A stretch of DNA of 64,000 nucleotides from Ornithinibacillus sp. 4-3. GTDB taxonomy: Bacteria > Bacillota > Bacilli > Bacillales > Amphibacillaceae. The position numbers were made by a program, and so were the translations under genes. Numbering within the stretch: position 1 is the stretch's first letter; every line of letters starts with the position of its first letter. Location of the stretch: contig NZ_CP162599.1 of the NCBI RefSeq assembly GCF_040958695.1, positions 2,390,001 through 2,454,000 of the forward strand, in the 5' to 3' direction. Below, piece by piece: positions 1-11,369 of this stretch. Below the pieces are notes generated by a model. The model had not been told where the DNA came from and searched no databases. It worked only from the letters and a program-made list of their open reading frames with translations.

Positions 1-730
<730 letters not shown>

Positions 731-803
731 GTTTGTGTTTCTTAGCTTTGTTACGTTGTAAAAGAAAAACTTTTACGCTTTTCCTGACATTACTGGTTGT
801 TCT

Positions 804-822
804 GTTCAGTTTTCAAAGAGCA
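804..822 (-). promoter_or_regulatory. rRNA leader boxA-like antitermination site
   Basis: The minus strand reads TGCTCTTTGAAAACTGAAC, very close to the boxA sequence of Bacillus rRNA leaders, which is known to recruit the Nus antitermination complex. It sits between the rRNA promoters and the 16S 5' end, the expected place. Confidence 0.75.
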
Positions 823-849
823 AATTCCGACATTAAATGCCGTGTGAAT

Positions 850-878
850 ATATTATCATCGTCACATTATTTTGTCAA
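850..878 (-). promoter_or_regulatory. rRNA operon promoter P2 (sigma-A type)
   Basis: On the minus strand there is a consensus -35 TTGACA (873-878), a 17-base spacer and -10 TAATAT (850-855), about 120 bases upstream of the 16S start. Tandem P1/P2 promoters are usual for Bacillus rRNA operons. Confidence 0.85.
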
Positions 879-927
879 CATTTAAAATATTGATTTTTGT
901 TGAATAATTTGTAACGAACGATTTTTA

Positions 928-956
928 ATCTTACATTGTTCAATAAAATAAGTCAA
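928..956 (-). promoter_or_regulatory. rRNA operon promoter P1 (sigma-A type)
   Basis: The minus strand has TTGACT (951-956), a 17-base spacer and TAAGAT (928-933), upstream of P2. The -35 lies only 26 bases from the stop codon of the rhodanese gene on the same strand, with no terminator seen between them. Confidence 0.75.
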
Positions 957-981
957 TGCTTTTTACAAAAAACTTTCTAAC

Positions 982-1299
982 TTATTTTATATCACCTTCC
1001 CACTCAAGCATGCCACCTACCATATTTGAAACATTTATCCCTCTTTCTTGTAAAAAAGCTGCAGCATTATGACTTCTTTGCCCTGAACGACAGACCATAA
1101 TATAATGTTTATTTTGATCGAAATTTATATATGCTTCAGGAATCTCATTTAATGGTATATGAATTGCTTCCTTTATTATACCTTGATCCACTTCTTCTTG
1201 CTCCCTTACATCAACAAGAAGGATATCTTCTTTATTTGTTTGAAGCATTTCTTCTACTTCTATTGGAGTAACTTCTTTTACTTCTGTAATTTTAATCAT
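982..1299 (-). CDS. rhodanese-like domain protein (YtwF-like)
   Basis: Single-domain rhodanese of 105 residues. The active-site loop CRSGQRS is present with Cys70, the residue that would carry a persulfide in sulfurtransferases. No signal peptide or membrane segment is seen, so it is cytoplasmic. Start: an upstream ATG at 1326 is also open, but the ATG at 1299 follows AAGGAAGAAAGGA directly, so it is preferred. It lies downstream of leuS on the same strand, separated by a strong terminator, and just upstream of the rRNA promoters. Its acceptor is unknown. The resemblance to B. subtilis YtwF is from memory of family and position. Confidence 0.88.
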   Translation of the reverse strand: MIKITEVKEVTPIEVEEMLQTNKEDILLVDVREQEEVDQGIIKEAIHIPLNEIPEAYINFDQNKHYIMVCRSGQRSHNAAAFLQERGINVSNMVGGMLEWEGDIK

Positions 1300-1401
1300 T
1301 CCTTTCTTCCTTAATTCTCTCAACAACTAACTATTTTATCATATCTCCGTTAAAACAACTATTTTATCATCAACTATTTCTTATTTCATTTAAAATAGTA
1401 T

Positions 1402-1445
1402 AAAAAGTCTTCTAAAACTAACAAAATAGTTTTAGAAGACTTTTT
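1402..1445. terminator. leuS terminator, possibly bidirectional
   Basis: Perfect 19-bp stem (1402-1420 with 1427-1445), six-base loop, with an A-run on one side and a T-run on the other. It directly follows the leuS stop. Confidence 0.9.
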
Positions 1446-1454
1446 CGTTTCACT

Positions 1455-3866
1455 TTAGTTTGCAACAATATTTACAATTTTACCTGGTACCACAATGATT
1501 TTTCGAATGGTTTTACCTTCTAACCATTCTTGTACTTTTTCATGTTCAGTAGCAAGCTTTTCTAAATCTTCTTTTGCAATATCTTTAGCTACATTAATCT
1601 TCGCACGCACTTTCCCCATCACTTGTACTACGATTTCTACTTCGTCATCGACAAGAAACTTCTCCTCATACGTAGGCCAATCTGCATATCTTAAGGAATT
1701 CTCATTGCCTAATCGACTCCAAAGCTCTTCACTTAAATGTGGAGCAAAAGGAGATAATAGTTTTATAAATCCTTCTGTATATTCCTTAGATACCTTCTCT
1801 ACTTTATAAGCTTCATTAACAAATACCATCATTTGTGAAATAGCAGTATTGAAATGTAAATTCTCGACATCATTCGTTACCTTCTTCACCGTTTCATGAT
1901 ATACACGATCTAATTCTGGTGTTGATTCATTAGTGATTTTTTCAGAAATAACTCCATCCTCATCCATAATGAAACGAGATACACGATCTAAAAATCTTCT
2001 TGCTCCACCAAGTCCTGTTGTGGACCAAGCAGCATCCACATCAAGTGGTCCCATAAACATTTCATATAGACGTAATGTGTCTGCACCGTGTGAAACGATA
2101 ATATCATCAGGGTTTACAACATTTCCTTTGGATTTACTCATTTTCTCATTATTTTCACCAAGAATCATACCCTGGTTATATAGCTTCATAAATGGTTCTT
2201 TTGTTGGTACTACTCCAACGTCATATAAGAATTTATGCCAGAAGCGTGCATATAATAAATGTAAAACAGCATGCTCCGCACCACCAATGTAAATATCAAC
2301 TGGCAACCATTTTTTTAGTAACTCTGGATCTGCTAATTGTTGATCATTGTGTGGGTCGATGAAACGTAAATAATACCAGCAGCTTCCTGCCCATTGTGGC
2401 ATTGTATTTGTTTCACGGCGCCCTTTCATACCTGTTTTTGGATCAACTACATTAACCCATTCGCTATTAGCTAATGGTGACTCTCCTGTTCCAGAAGGCT
2501 TGATCTCATCCATTTCAGGTAATACTAATGGAAGTTCTTCTTCAGGAACTGCGGTCATTGTGCCATCCTCCCAATGGATAATTGGAATAGGCTCTCCCCA
2601 ATAACGTTGTCTAGAGAACAACCAATCACGCAGGCGATAAGTAATTTGTTTCTTCCCTATATTTTCTTCTTCAAGCCATGTAATCATTTTTGAAATAGCT
2701 TCATCTTTATCTAAACCATCCAAAAATTGAGAATTAACATGCTTTCCGTCACCTGCATAAGCTTCTTCTTCAATATTTCCGCCTTCAACAACTTCTACAA
2801 TAGGAAGTTCAAACTTTCTTGCAAATGCGTAATCACGTTCATCATGTGCAGGTACAGCCATGATAGCTCCTGTACCATAAGACATTAAAACATAATCAGC
2901 AATCCAAATTGGAACCTTTTCCTTATTTACAGGATTAATAGCATATGCACCTGTAAATACACCTGTTTTATCTTTTGTTACATCTGTACGCTCAATATCT
3001 GACTTTTTATGAACCTCATCAATATACGCTTCCACAGCATCCGCTTGTTCAGGGGTAACAATTTCTTTTACAAATGGATGCTCAGGTGCCAATACTGTGT
3101 ATGTTGCACCAAATAATGTATCTGGACGTGTTGTAAAAACATCAAATGATTTATCATGACCATCAATTGTAAATGTTACTTCCGCTCCCTCTGAGCGTCC
3201 AATCCAATTACGTTGCATTTCTTTAATACTTTCAGGCCAATCTAATTCTTCTAGATCCTCTAATAAACGATCAGCATACTTTGTAATCGCTAATACCCAT
3301 TGTCTCATAGGCTTTTTGATTACTGGATGACCGCCACGTTCGCTTTTTCCGTCTATTACTTCTTCATTTGCCAATACAGTGCCAAGTGCTGGACACCAAT
3401 TTACATCAACTTCATCCATATATGCTAGACCTTTTTCATATAGCTTCGTAAAAATCCACTGAGTCCATTTATAATAAGCAGGATTTGTCGTGTCAACTTC
3501 TCGATCCCAATCATATGAAAAGCCTAGTTCTTGAATTTGTCTGCGATATGTATCGATATTTTTTTGTGTAAATTCTGCCGGACTATTTCCTGTATCTAAT
3601 GCATATTGTTCAGCAGGAAGTCCAAAAGCATCCCAGCCCATTGGATGTAATACTTCCTTACCTTGCATTCGCTTCATACGAGAATATACATCTGTTGCTG
3701 TATATCCAACTGGGTGCCCAACATGTAGCCCTGACCCCGATGGATATGGAAACATATCTAATACATATACCTTTTCTTTATCAGAGCGGGTATCTGTCTT
3801 AAATGTTTTATTTTCTAACCAATAGTTTTGCCATTTCTTTTCAATTGCTATGTGATCAAAACTCAT
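1455..3866 (-). CDS. leuS: leucyl-tRNA synthetase
   Basis: Charges tRNA-Leu with leucine in the cytoplasm. The class I signatures are present: HVGH near residues 48-51 and KMSKS near residue 580. The CP1 editing domain with [12 protein letters not shown] lies between them. The 803-residue length matches bacterial LeuRS. Start: the open frame continues to 3896, but the ATG at 3866 is preceded by GGAGGAG at proper spacing and begins the family-typical [12 protein letters not shown]. An upstream T-box leader (4011-4237) with a CTC specifier implies control by uncharged tRNA-Leu. Confidence 0.97.
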   Translation of the reverse strand: MSFDHIAIEKKWQNYWLENKTFKTDTRSDKEKVYVLDMFPYPSGSGLHVGHPVGYTATDVYSRMKRMQGKEVLHPMGWDAFGLPAEQYALDTGNSPAEFTQKNIDTYRRQIQELGFSYDWDREVDTTNPAYYKWTQWIFTKLYEKGLAYMDEVDVNWCPALGTVLANEEVIDGKSERGGHPVIKKPMRQWVLAITKYADRLLEDLEELDWPESIKEMQRNWIGRSEGAEVTFTIDGHDKSFDVFTTRPDTLFGATYTVLAPEHPFVKEIVTPEQADAVEAYIDEVHKKSDIERTDVTKDKTGVFTGAYAINPVNKEKVPIWIADYVLMSYGTGAIMAVPAHDERDYAFARKFELPIVEVVEGGNIEEEAYAGDGKHVNSQFLDGLDKDEAISKMITWLEEENIGKKQITYRLRDWLFSRQRYWGEPIPIIHWEDGTMTAVPEEELPLVLPEMDEIKPSGTGESPLANSEWVNVVDPKTGMKGRRETNTMPQWAGSCWYYLRFIDPHNDQQLADPELLKKWLPVDIYIGGAEHAVLHLLYARFWHKFLYDVGVVPTKEPFMKLYNQGMILGENNEKMSKSKGNVVNPDDIIVSHGADTLRLYEMFMGPLDVDAAWSTTGLGGARRFLDRVSRFIMDEDGVISEKITNESTPELDRVYHETVKKVTNDVENLHFNTAISQMMVFVNEAYKVEKVSKEYTEGFIKLLSPFAPHLSEELWSRLGNENSLRYADWPTYEEKFLVDDEVEIVVQVMGKVRAKINVAKDIAKEDLEKLATEHEKVQEWLEGKTIRKIIVVPGKIVNIVAN

Positions 3867-4010
3867 TTCTCTGTCTCCTCCGTTCATTATGAACAAATGT
3901 TTCTATTTTTTAAAATAATCATTATTACATCAAGTAAAACTTAAAGGTAAACTGGATGACTTAACAGCATTTAATCACCATTTGTCACATTCTTCACTTT
4001 TTGAATAGCT

Positions 4011-4237
4011 AAAAAAAGCTACTCATCCCTATAAACAAGGGACGAGAAGCTTGATTCCCGCGGTACCACCCAAATTAACGTATTATTACGTTCACTCTAA
4101 TCTTTAACGCAGATATACGGCGAAATTTTTCGCAACAAAAAAGGTGAGTTCATAACATCACTAGCAACAGTTTGCACCACCCACTGTCTCGCTTAAGCTA
4201 GTAAAATGAAATTACTATTCCTTTTTTATATGTTTTT
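4011..4237 (-). promoter_or_regulatory. T-box leader (tRNA-Leu), with terminator
   Basis: The minus strand carries the T-box sequence TGGGTGGTACCGCGG (about 4059-4073), followed by a terminator (AAGCTTCTCGTCCCT paired with AGGGATGAGTAGCTT, then a T-run, 4011-4053). Upstream is stem I with the GGTGCAAACTG distal loop, and GAACTCACC in the specifier-loop position reads CTC for leucine. T-boxes sense the charge state of their cognate tRNA, so leuS should be induced when tRNA-Leu is uncharged. Confidence 0.93.
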
Positions 4238-4304
4238 TCACATTACATTATGGTTATTGACTTTTATATAAGATATTATACATTAAATAAAATTACTATA
4301 ACGA

Positions 4305-4333
4305 ATTGTATTGAACATATAATGAAAAGTCAA
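4305..4333 (-). promoter_or_regulatory. leuS promoter
   Basis: Minus strand TTGACT (4328-4333), 17-base spacer, TACAAT (4305-4310), just upstream of the T-box leader. Confidence 0.65.
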
Positions 4334-4397
4334 GATAATTCATCCTGCAGCACCACTGTTGTGAGGGGATTAGCTTTCAATTTATTTCCCTTCCTAA

Positions 4398-4423
4398 AAT
4401 GTCCATGTTAAACTATGGACATT
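4398..4423. promoter_or_regulatory. inverted repeat before ytqB
   Basis: A 9-bp perfect inverted repeat, AATGTCCAT and ATGGACATT, with an 8-base loop lies about 30 bases upstream of the ytqB start. It could be an operator or a leader hairpin. No T-run follows, so a terminator is unlikely. Confidence 0.35.
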
Positions 4424-4454
4424 CATAGTTTGCAAGAAAGAAGGAGTAACCAAA

Positions 4455-5021
4455 ATGCTCACAGGAATAATTAAGTATTCACATCATCTATTAGAAAAAT
4501 CCATTACCGAAGGAGAGTGTGTAATTGATGCAACCTGCGGAAATGGTAATGATACACTCTTTTTAAGTAAGCTTGTTGGAGATTCTGGACGTGTATATGC
4601 TTTTGATATTCAAGAACAAGCGATTAATAATAGTAAAAATTTATTAAATGAAAATGGAAAAACAAATGTTACATTTATTCAAGATAGCCATGCGAACCTA
4701 AACAAGTATATTGCTGAACATGGCGAAAAAGAAATTGGTGCAGCCATTTTTAATTTAGGTTATTTACCAAGAAGCGATAAAGAAATTATTACAAAAGGAG
4801 ATTCCTCCATCAAAGCAATTAATTCTATCCTTTCATTGCTAAAAAAAGATGGACTTATTGTTCTTGTTGTTTACCATGGTCATGAAGGTGGGGCAGAAGA
4901 AAAAGAAATGATTTTAAAACATGTCATTCAACTGGATCAAAAGGATTATTCTGTTCTACAGTATGGCTTTATTAATCAAAAAAATAAACCACCATTTATT
5001 TTAGCTATCCAAAAACGATAG
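4455..5021 (+). CDS. ytqB: class I SAM-dependent methyltransferase YtqB (MnmM type)
   Basis: 188 residues with a Rossmann methyltransferase fold. SAM motif I reads VIDATCGNGNDTLFLS near residue 22, followed by the acidic FDIQ motif and FNLGYLPRSDK, which replaces the usual motif IV. B. subtilis YtqB has been identified as MnmM, which methylates nm5(s2)U to mnm5(s2)U at the tRNA wobble position; length and motifs here fit that family. Start: ATG after AAGAAGGAG. It is followed by ytoA on the same strand after about 125 bases. Many genomes still label this family a putative rRNA methylase. Confidence 0.88.
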   Translation: MLTGIIKYSHHLLEKSITEGECVIDATCGNGNDTLFLSKLVGDSGRVYAFDIQEQAINNSKNLLNENGKTNVTFIQDSHANLNKYIAEHGEKEIGAAIFNLGYLPRSDKEIITKGDSSIKAINSILSLLKKDGLIVLVVYHGHEGGAEEKEMILKHVIQLDQKDYSVLQYGFINQKNKPPFILAIQKR

Positions 5022-5146
5022 AAACTATATTTCAAAAAGCTATCTCGTTAATTTGCTGCCTATTCCTATAGACCATTAGAGATCCTAGTAAAAACCTTTT
5101 AGAAGTAGCTGGAGTCTTATAACTAGCTGTACAAGGAGGCATAATA

Positions 5147-5674
5147 ATGATACATCATTATCAACATAAAGAACCAATAATAGATAAAACTGCTTTTATT
5201 GCTCACGATGTGACAATTATTGGCGACGTTAAAATTGGAGAATACTCAAGTGTTTGGTTTAATACAGTTATTCGCGGAGATGTTGAACCTACTATTATTG
5301 GTAATCGTGTTAACATCCAAGATTTATCTATGATCCATCAAAGTCCAGGTCATCCTGTCATCATCAAGGATGATGTATCAATTGGTCATCAAGTGACTGT
5401 TCATGGAGCGACAATTCATAAGAACGCATTAATTGGTATGGGAACAATTTTACTTGATGGAGCAGAAATCGGTGAAAATGCTTTTATTGGGGCCGGAAGT
5501 CTAGTACCTCCTGGAAAGAAAATCCCACCCAACACATTAGCATTAGGACGCCCTGCAAAAGTAGTTAGAGAATTAACAGAAGCTGATTTAGCAGAAATGG
5601 CAAGAATTCGTTCTTCTTATGTTGAAAAAGCACAATATTATAAAGACCATACTAATCTTGGTAAGAAAGCATAA
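5147..5674 (+). CDS. gamma-class carbonic anhydrase-like hexapeptide protein (YtoA)
   Basis: 175 residues in a left-handed beta-helix pattern of imperfect hexapeptides (for example IIGDVKIGEYSSVW). His residues in MIHQSPGHP and IGHQVTVHG correspond to the zinc ligands of gamma carbonic anhydrases. Family members bind metal, but many show little or no hydratase activity, so the substrate is uncertain. RBS AAGGAGG precedes the ATG. A strong bidirectional terminator separates it from the convergent metK. Confidence 0.88.
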   Translation: MIHHYQHKEPIIDKTAFIAHDVTIIGDVKIGEYSSVWFNTVIRGDVEPTIIGNRVNIQDLSMIHQSPGHPVIIKDDVSIGHQVTVHGATIHKNALIGMGTILLDGAEIGENAFIGAGSLVPPGKKIPPNTLALGRPAKVVRELTEADLAEMARIRSSYVEKAQYYKDHTNLGKKA

Positions 5675-5680
5675 AAAAGA

Positions 5681-5710
5681 AGCGAGGAATTATAAATATA
5701 ATTCCTCGCT
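5681..5710. terminator. bidirectional terminator between ytoA and metK
   Basis: 14-bp perfect stem (AGCGAGGAATTATA with its complement) and a 2-base loop at the sequence level, flanked by A-rich and T-rich tracts. It serves the convergent ytoA and metK. Confidence 0.88.
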
Positions 5711-5716
5711 ACTCTT

Positions 5717-6910
5717 TTATTTTACAAACGCTTGTAATTGTTCTACTTTATCTGTTTTCTCCCAAGGAAATAACACATCATTTCTTCCAAAATGTCCATA
5801 AGCTGCTGTCTTTCTAAAGATTGGCTCACGTAAGTTCAACATATTGATAATTCCGGATGGACGTAAATCAAAATTTGCGCGCACTGCTTCTACTAATTTC
5901 GTTTCACTCACAACACCTGTTCCAAATGTTTGAATAGATATGGATACTGGTTCAGCAACTCCAATCGCATAAGCAAGTTGTACCTCACATACATCTGCTA
6001 GTTTGGCAGCAACAATATTTTTAGCAACATAACGTGCAGCATATGCAGCAGATCGATCTACTTTTGTAGAGTCTTTACCACTAAACGCTCCACCACCATG
6101 TCTTGCATATCCTCCGTATGTATCTACAATAATCTTTCTACCTGTTAAACCGACATCCCCTTGAGGGCCACCGATAACAAATCTTCCTGTAGGATTAATT
6201 AAATACTTTGTTTTCTGATCTAATAAATGACCTGGCACGATTGGGTTAATTACATACTCTATCATATCTTTTCTAATTTGTTCTGTTGTAATATCTTCAT
6301 GATGTTGTGTAGAAATCACAATCGTATCTACACGAATAGGTTGATTATTATCATCATATTCAATTGTTACTTGCGTTTTCCCATCTGGACGCAAATAATC
6401 CAATGTTTCATCTTTACGGACATCTGCTAAACGTTTGGCTAATTGGTGAGAAAGAGAAATAGGAAGTGGCATTAATTCTTCTGTCTCATTACATGCAAAA
6501 CCGAACATAAGCCCCTGATCACCTGCTCCAAGTTCTTCTTGTTCGCTCTCTGCTTCGTCTCCTCGAACTTCTAATGCTGTGTTTACTCCAGTTGCAATAT
6601 CTGGTGATTGTTCATCAATTGCAGTTAATACTGCGCAAGTGTCTGAATCAAATCCATATTTTGCGCGTGTGTATCCAATCTCTTTTATTGTTCTTCTAAC
6701 AATTGCTGGGATATCCACATAAATTTTTGTTGATATTTCTCCTGCAACTAATACGAGGCCTGTCGTTACTGTTGTTTCACATGCAACTCTAGCATATGGA
6801 TCATGCTTTAAAATTTCATCTAAAATCGCATCTGAAATTTGGTCACTCATCTTATCAGGATGTCCTTCTGTAACAGACTCTGAAGTGAATAACCGACGAT
6901 TTTCTAACAT
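5717..6910 (-). CDS. metK: S-adenosylmethionine synthetase
   Basis: Makes SAM from methionine and ATP. 397 residues, the usual length. GHPDK is present near residue 16, [10 protein letters not shown] mid-protein, and the P-loop-like [19 protein letters not shown] in the C-terminal half. Start: ATG at 6910 with AAGGAGG upstream. A SAM-I riboswitch with terminator precedes it, so SAM should repress it. pckA diverges upstream, as in B. subtilis. Confidence 0.98.
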   Translation of the reverse strand: MLENRRLFTSESVTEGHPDKMSDQISDAILDEILKHDPYARVACETTVTTGLVLVAGEISTKIYVDIPAIVRRTIKEIGYTRAKYGFDSDTCAVLTAIDEQSPDIATGVNTALEVRGDEAESEQEELGAGDQGLMFGFACNETEELMPLPISLSHQLAKRLADVRKDETLDYLRPDGKTQVTIEYDDNNQPIRVDTIVISTQHHEDITTEQIRKDMIEYVINPIVPGHLLDQKTKYLINPTGRFVIGGPQGDVGLTGRKIIVDTYGGYARHGGGAFSGKDSTKVDRSAAYAARYVAKNIVAAKLADVCEVQLAYAIGVAEPVSISIQTFGTGVVSETKLVEAVRANFDLRPSGIINMLNLREPIFRKTAAYGHFGRNDVLFPWEKTDKVEQLQAFVK

Positions 6911-7037
6911 AATGAAGAAATCCTCCTTCTCTTTCTAAGCATCTTCTAGTCATTTGTTAGCATTCTTCTCTATTATTAACTAATTCCAAAAAGCTTTCAT
7001 CATTTAACGAAATATATTATTTTAAAATACATCAAAT

Positions 7038-7195
7038 AAAAAAAGCCCTTCCTACAAAACAGAGGAAAGGATTAGCCTTTCGCTCTTATTGTTCAAGGAG
7101 TATTCCTTGCAACAGGTTAGCACCTTTTCACTATCGTGTGATGGTTGCTGGGTTTCATCGGGTCTGTCCCTCCACCGTCTCAAAATAAGAGAGTA
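7038..7195 (-). promoter_or_regulatory. SAM-I riboswitch (S-box) of metK with terminator
   Basis: The minus strand shows the S-box core: CTCTTATTTTGAGA, GGTGGAGGGA, CCCGATGAAACCCAGCAACC, then AAGGTGCTAACCTG and closing GAACAATAAGAG. A terminator follows (TCCTTTCCT with AGGAAGGGC, then a T-run at 7038-7044). S-boxes bind SAM and cause early termination, which fits control of metK. Confidence 0.96.
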
Positions 7196-7208
7196 TATGC
7201 TAAAAAAT

Positions 7209-7237
7209 ATCGTAACGAATTCACTTATAGATGTCAA
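7209..7237 (-). promoter_or_regulatory. metK promoter
   Basis: Minus strand TTGACA (7232-7237), 17-base spacer, TACGAT (7209-7214), immediately upstream of the S-box. Confidence 0.75.
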
Positions 7238-7550
7238 TATCTTTGTTCAGAAATTGAATAGACTAGTGAACCACCTATCCTCTATATAATTAAATAGGAA
7301 AGAACTTCAGTCGTGCTATATATATGTGTATAGATTATCTTTTTTATAAAAGTTAGGTTTTTTAAATAATTATTATCAAACTAAATTTCTAATTAGACCG
7401 AAGCTCCAAACTGTCGAATTTTCGCAGGTACTTTATAGTAAGGAAAATAGATTCTGTATTTCACTTTTCGAAAAGTTAAAAACATGTTATCGTATTAATG
7501 GTAATACATATATGTTACAGTTTTTTGATTTTACTTAAAAAACACGTGAA

Positions 7551-7586
7551 TTAGTATAGACTATCTAGGTAGATTTGCTATACTAA
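7551..7586 (+). promoter_or_regulatory. pckA promoter with CcpN-like operator and inverted repeat
   Basis: A 9-bp perfect inverted repeat (TTAGTATAG at 7551-7559, CTATACTAA at 7578-7586) frames a likely promoter: TAGACT (7557-7562), 16-base spacer, TATACT (7579-7584). TTTGCTATACT (7574-7584) matches 10 of 11 positions of the CcpN box as I recall it (TRTGHYATAYW). CcpN represses pckA and gapB on glucose in B. subtilis. Promoter and operator are inferred. Confidence 0.5.
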
Positions 7587-7665
7587 TAAACATCTAATTA
7601 GCGTTTTTAAAAGAACAAGTATTGAAACATTTTATACAAAATGAATAAAAAGGAAGGTATTGTTC

Positions 7666-9243
7666 ATGAATTCATCTTTATTACAAGAGCTTATCTCACA
7701 TAAGCAACTACAGAAAAATTTATCTGTAGCACAATTAACCGAAAAGTTGGTAGCACGCAAAGAAGGTGAATTATCTTCTACTGGCGCAATTTGTGCAACA
7801 ACAGGTAAATACACTGGACGTTCTCCTAACGACAAGTTCGTTGTACGTGATGAAACTACTGAAAATCTTGTTGATTGGGGTAATGTAAATCAACCGACTG
7901 ATGAAGCAACATTTGATAAATTACTTAATAAAGTAGTCGCATACTTAAAAGAAAAAGACGAGATTTTCCTATTCCAAGGTTTTGCTGGTGCAGATGAAGC
8001 GTACCGTTTGCCAATCCAAGTGTTTAATGAATATGCGTGGCATAATCTATTTGCTAAACAAATGTTTATTCGTCCAACAGAAGAAGAACTAGCTACATTA
8101 GAAGCGGAATTTACTATTGTTTCTGCTCCTACATTCAAAGCTGATCCAGCTGTAGATGGTACAAACTCTGAAGCTTTTATTTTAGTAAGCTTTAGCAAGC
8201 GTATTATTTTAATTGGTGGAACAGAATATGCTGGAGAAATGAAAAAGTCTATTTTCTCTGTAATGAACTATCTTCTACCACAACAAGATATTCTATCTAT
8301 GCACTGCTCTGCTAACGTTGGTGAAGAAGGCGATGTTGCATTATTCTTTGGTCTATCTGGAACAGGGAAAACTACACTTTCAGCAGATCCAAACCGTAAA
8401 TTAATTGGTGATGATGAGCATGCTTGGAGTCCTACAGGTGTATTTAACATTGAAGGCGGATGCTATGCGAAAACAATTAATTTAACAAGAGAAAATGAAC
8501 CACAAATTTATGATGCCATTCGTTTTGGCTCTGTACTAGAAAACGTCGTTTTAGATAAAGATACTCGTGTAGCTGATTATGATGATGTCTCTTTAACAGA
8601 GAATACAAGAGCTGCATATCCATTAGAATATATTGATAATGCACTTTCACCAAGTGTTGCTGGACATCCAAAAGCGATTATCTTCTTAACAGCTGATGCT
8701 TCTGGTACCTTACCTCCAATTAGTAAGCTATCAAAGGATCAAGCAATGTATCATTTCTTAAGTGGATTTACAAGTAAGTTAGCTGGTACAGAACGTGGAG
8801 TTACTGAACCACAAGCAACTTTCTCTACTTGCTTTGGAGCTCCTTTCTTACCATTAGCACCTTCTGTTTATGCAGAAATGTTAGGTAAGAAAATTGATGA
8901 GCATAATGTTAGTGTATTCTTAGTAAATACTGGTTGGACTGGCGGTCCATATGGTGTTGGTAGCCGTATGAAACTTGCATATACACGTGGAATGATTCAA
9001 GCCGCTTTAACTGGTGAATTAGACAATGTTGCGACAGTTAAAGATGAGATTTTCGGATTAGAAATTCCTCAAGAAATTGCTGGAGTTCCTAGCGATGTAT
9101 TAGTACCGAAAAACACATGGTCAGATCAAGATGCTTATGATAAAGAAGCAAAAGCATTAGCAGCGAAATTCCATGAAAACTTCGAGAAATTTACTGGAGT
9201 AAGTGAAAATATCAAACAAGCAGGACCTACTTTTACAGCGTAA
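7666..9243 (+). CDS. pckA: phosphoenolpyruvate carboxykinase (ATP)
   Basis: Gluconeogenic enzyme converting oxaloacetate and ATP to PEP and CO2. The P-loop [11 protein letters not shown] is present near residue 240, with PEPCK active-site blocks [10 protein letters not shown] near residue 48 and [14 protein letters not shown] in the C-terminal half. 525 residues is normal. Start: an in-frame TTG lies at 7660, but the ATG at 7666 is 8 bases from GGAAGG and is preferred. It diverges from metK and ends at a good terminator. The promoter carries a possible CcpN site. Confidence 0.97.
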   Translation: MNSSLLQELISHKQLQKNLSVAQLTEKLVARKEGELSSTGAICATTGKYTGRSPNDKFVVRDETTENLVDWGNVNQPTDEATFDKLLNKVVAYLKEKDEIFLFQGFAGADEAYRLPIQVFNEYAWHNLFAKQMFIRPTEEELATLEAEFTIVSAPTFKADPAVDGTNSEAFILVSFSKRIILIGGTEYAGEMKKSIFSVMNYLLPQQDILSMHCSANVGEEGDVALFFGLSGTGKTTLSADPNRKLIGDDEHAWSPTGVFNIEGGCYAKTINLTRENEPQIYDAIRFGSVLENVVLDKDTRVADYDDVSLTENTRAAYPLEYIDNALSPSVAGHPKAIIFLTADASGTLPPISKLSKDQAMYHFLSGFTSKLAGTERGVTEPQATFSTCFGAPFLPLAPSVYAEMLGKKIDEHNVSVFLVNTGWTGGPYGVGSRMKLAYTRGMIQAALTGELDNVATVKDEIFGLEIPQEIAGVPSDVLVPKNTWSDQDAYDKEAKALAAKFHENFEKFTGVSENIKQAGPTFTA

Positions 9244-9246
9244 AAC

Positions 9247-9279
9247 AAAGTCGATCTCATTATGAGGTCGACTTTTTTA
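9247..9279 (+). terminator. pckA terminator
   Basis: Stem AAGTCGATCTC with GAGGTCGACTT (one G-T pair) followed by a run of T residues, directly after the pckA stop. The remaining bases to 9537 hold no further feature I can support. Confidence 0.88.
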
Positions 9280-9537
9280 TTCCCCTTTCCCCCAGCATAG
9301 ATAATCTGATTAGCTTCGATTTATTGCGTTCGTCACTCGAATCATATTTTAACCTTATATTTTTACTACATAAGCGTGAAACACAGATCCTATTGTAAAT
9401 CCCATTCTGCTTCTAAACACCTCTTTAGTTTTTCATCCTTTCTACCTGTTACAAAAGCCCAGAAAAGTAATCACATAATTTTTCAATGATGCATAGGCTA
9501 TTTTGACATTACACTAATTTTGAAAGGGTAGAGTTGA

Positions 9538-10533
9538 ATGAATAAAATTAAATATTTTGCCTTGTTTTCATGTATATTACTCGTGTTTCTGTCAGCGTGT
9601 AGTGATACAAATGAAAAAACATCCATCCAGTTAGGAGAAGTTACACGTTCTCTTTTCTATGCACCACAATACATTGCACTTGAAAAAGGTTTCTTTGAAG
9701 AAGAAGGTCTTGAAGTTGACTTACAGACTGTCTGGGGTGGAGACAAAACCATGACCGCATTATTATCAGATAGTATTGATATTGCGCTCGTTGGCTCCGA
9801 AACATCTATTTATGTTTATGCACAAGATTCCAAAGATCATGCTGTGAATTTTGCTCAACTCACCCAGACCGATGGAACGTTTTTAGTTGCCAAGGAACCT
9901 AAACCTAACTTTAGCTGGGAAGACCTAAAAGACAGCAAATTTCTTGGGCAACGTAAAGGTGGAATGCCACAAATGGTTGGAGAATTTGTTCTTAGAAAAA
10001 ACGGTATTGATCCACATGCGGATTTAGAGTTATCTCAGAACATAGACTTTGCAAATATTCCAAGCGCCTTTGTCTCAGGTGATTATGAATATGTGCAGCT
10101 ATTTGAACCTACAGCAAGCGTTATGGAAAAAGAAGGAGCTGGTTACACCATTGCTTCTTTTGGAGAAGAATCTGGGCGCTTACCTTATACCGTATTTATG
10201 GCCAAACAAAGCTTCTTAGAAAAGGATAGGGATGTTGCTTTGAGTTTTACACGTGCCATTTATAAAGCTCAACAATGGGTACAAGAAAACGATGCTGAAG
10301 AAATCGCTACATTACTTCAACCTTATTTTGAAGATACAGATTTAGAAATGCTCACATCATCAATGGAACGTTACAAAAATCAAGATTCATTTGCTACTGA
10401 TCCTATTTTAGATGAAGAAGAATGGAACAATCTAAAGGACGTTATGGATCAGGCTGGTGAACTTCCAGACGAAGATGTTCCATATGATGATTTGGTCAAT
10501 ACAGAAATTGCAGAAGAAGTAATTAGTGAGTAA
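9538..10533 (+). CDS. ABC transporter substrate-binding lipoprotein (SsuA/ThiY-like, YtlA)
   Basis: 331 residues with an N-terminal lipoprotein signal ending in the lipobox LSAC (Cys21), so it is predicted to be anchored outside the membrane. The body has NMT1/SsuA-type features (LGEVTRSLFYAPQYIALEKGFFEEEGLEVDL begins the domain; the quoted stretch is at residues 32-62 and recalls sulfonate and pyrimidine-precursor binding proteins). It begins an ABC operon with an ATPase and a permease, similar in place to B. subtilis ytlA-ytlC-ytlD next to pckA. The substrate is not evident: sulfonate, taurine or thiamine-precursor uptake are all possible. Confidence 0.85.
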   Translation: MNKIKYFALFSCILLVFLSACSDTNEKTSIQLGEVTRSLFYAPQYIALEKGFFEEEGLEVDLQTVWGGDKTMTALLSDSIDIALVGSETSIYVYAQDSKDHAVNFAQLTQTDGTFLVAKEPKPNFSWEDLKDSKFLGQRKGGMPQMVGEFVLRKNGIDPHADLELSQNIDFANIPSAFVSGDYEYVQLFEPTASVMEKEGAGYTIASFGEESGRLPYTVFMAKQSFLEKDRDVALSFTRAIYKAQQWVQENDAEEIATLLQPYFEDTDLEMLTSSMERYKNQDSFATDPILDEEEWNNLKDVMDQAGELPDEDVPYDDLVNTEIAEEVISE

Positions 10534-10550
10534 CAGAGGGGTGAAAACGT

Positions 10551-11369
10551 TTGTCGTTTCTAACATTAGAAAAAATTTCCCATCATTACTTTTCAGATAA
10601 AAACTACACAAAAGCGCTAGATCATATATCATGCTCTATAAAAGAAGGAGAGTTCGTTTCCATACTTGGACCAAGTGGATGTGGGAAATCTACAGTCTTA
10701 TCTATTATTGCAGGAATTATTCAACCGACAAAAGGTAAAGTCTTACTCAAAAACGAACCAATCAGCGAAACAAAATTAGCTATTGGTTATATGTTGCAGC
10801 AAGATTATTTATTTCCTTGGAAAACCATTATTGAGAACGTTATACTAGGGCCAAAAATAGCCAAAACACTCTCAAAGCAAACAGAAGAACAAGGGTTAAA
10901 ATTATTAGAAGAAGTAGGACTTACAGATGTTGCAGAGGCCTATCCTGATTCTCTCTCAGGAGGCATGCGACAACGTGCTTCATTAGTTCGAACCTTAATC
11001 ACGAACCCAGAAATATTGCTTTTAGATGAACCGTTCTCTGCTCTTGACTATTTAACAAAATTAAAGCTTGAAAATTTAGTTTCTAAACTATTAAAAACAT
11101 ATAATAAAACAGCGGTTCTCGTCACACATGACATTGGTGAGGCGATTTCAATGAGCGATCGAATCATTTTAATGGATTCAGGTCCAGGGACAATTGCTAA
11201 TGTTTTTGAAGTACCAATCGAATTACGTGAGGAAACTCCCTTTTTGGTCAGAAGACATCCAAAATACCAAGGACTATTTGATAAAATCTGGACAGAGCTT
11301 AACAAAAACGAAGAAATGTCTTCTACGAAGGTGAGGCAAGAGCAGCATGTCACAGAAAACGGATCATGA
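10551..11369 (+). CDS. ABC transporter ATP-binding protein (SsuB/TauB-like, YtlC)
   Basis: 272 residues. Walker [10 protein letters not shown] near residue 41, signature [11 protein letters not shown], Walker [13 protein letters not shown] and the H-loop VTHDIGEA are all intact. The start is TTG at 10551, preceded by AGAGGGGTG at suitable spacing; no better in-frame ATG exists nearby. It overlaps the permease gene by 23 bases, implying translational coupling. It is the energy subunit for the lipoprotein and permease around it. Confidence 0.93.
   Translation: MSFLTLEKISHHYFSDKNYTKALDHISCSIKEGEFVSILGPSGCGKSTVLSIIAGIIQPTKGKVLLKNEPISETKLAIGYMLQQDYLFPWKTIIENVILGPKIAKTLSKQTEEQGLKLLEEVGLTDVAEAYPDSLSGGMRQRASLVRTLITNPEILLLDEPFSALDYLTKLKLENLVSKLLKTYNKTAVLVTHDIGEAISMSDRIILMDSGPGTIANVFEVPIELREETPFLVRRHPKYQGLFDKIWTELNKNEEMSSTKVRQEQHVTENGS

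Noticed and set aside
7052..7289. Open frames in the S-box region, both strands
   Set aside because: They cover a riboswitch and its promoter and have no RBS.
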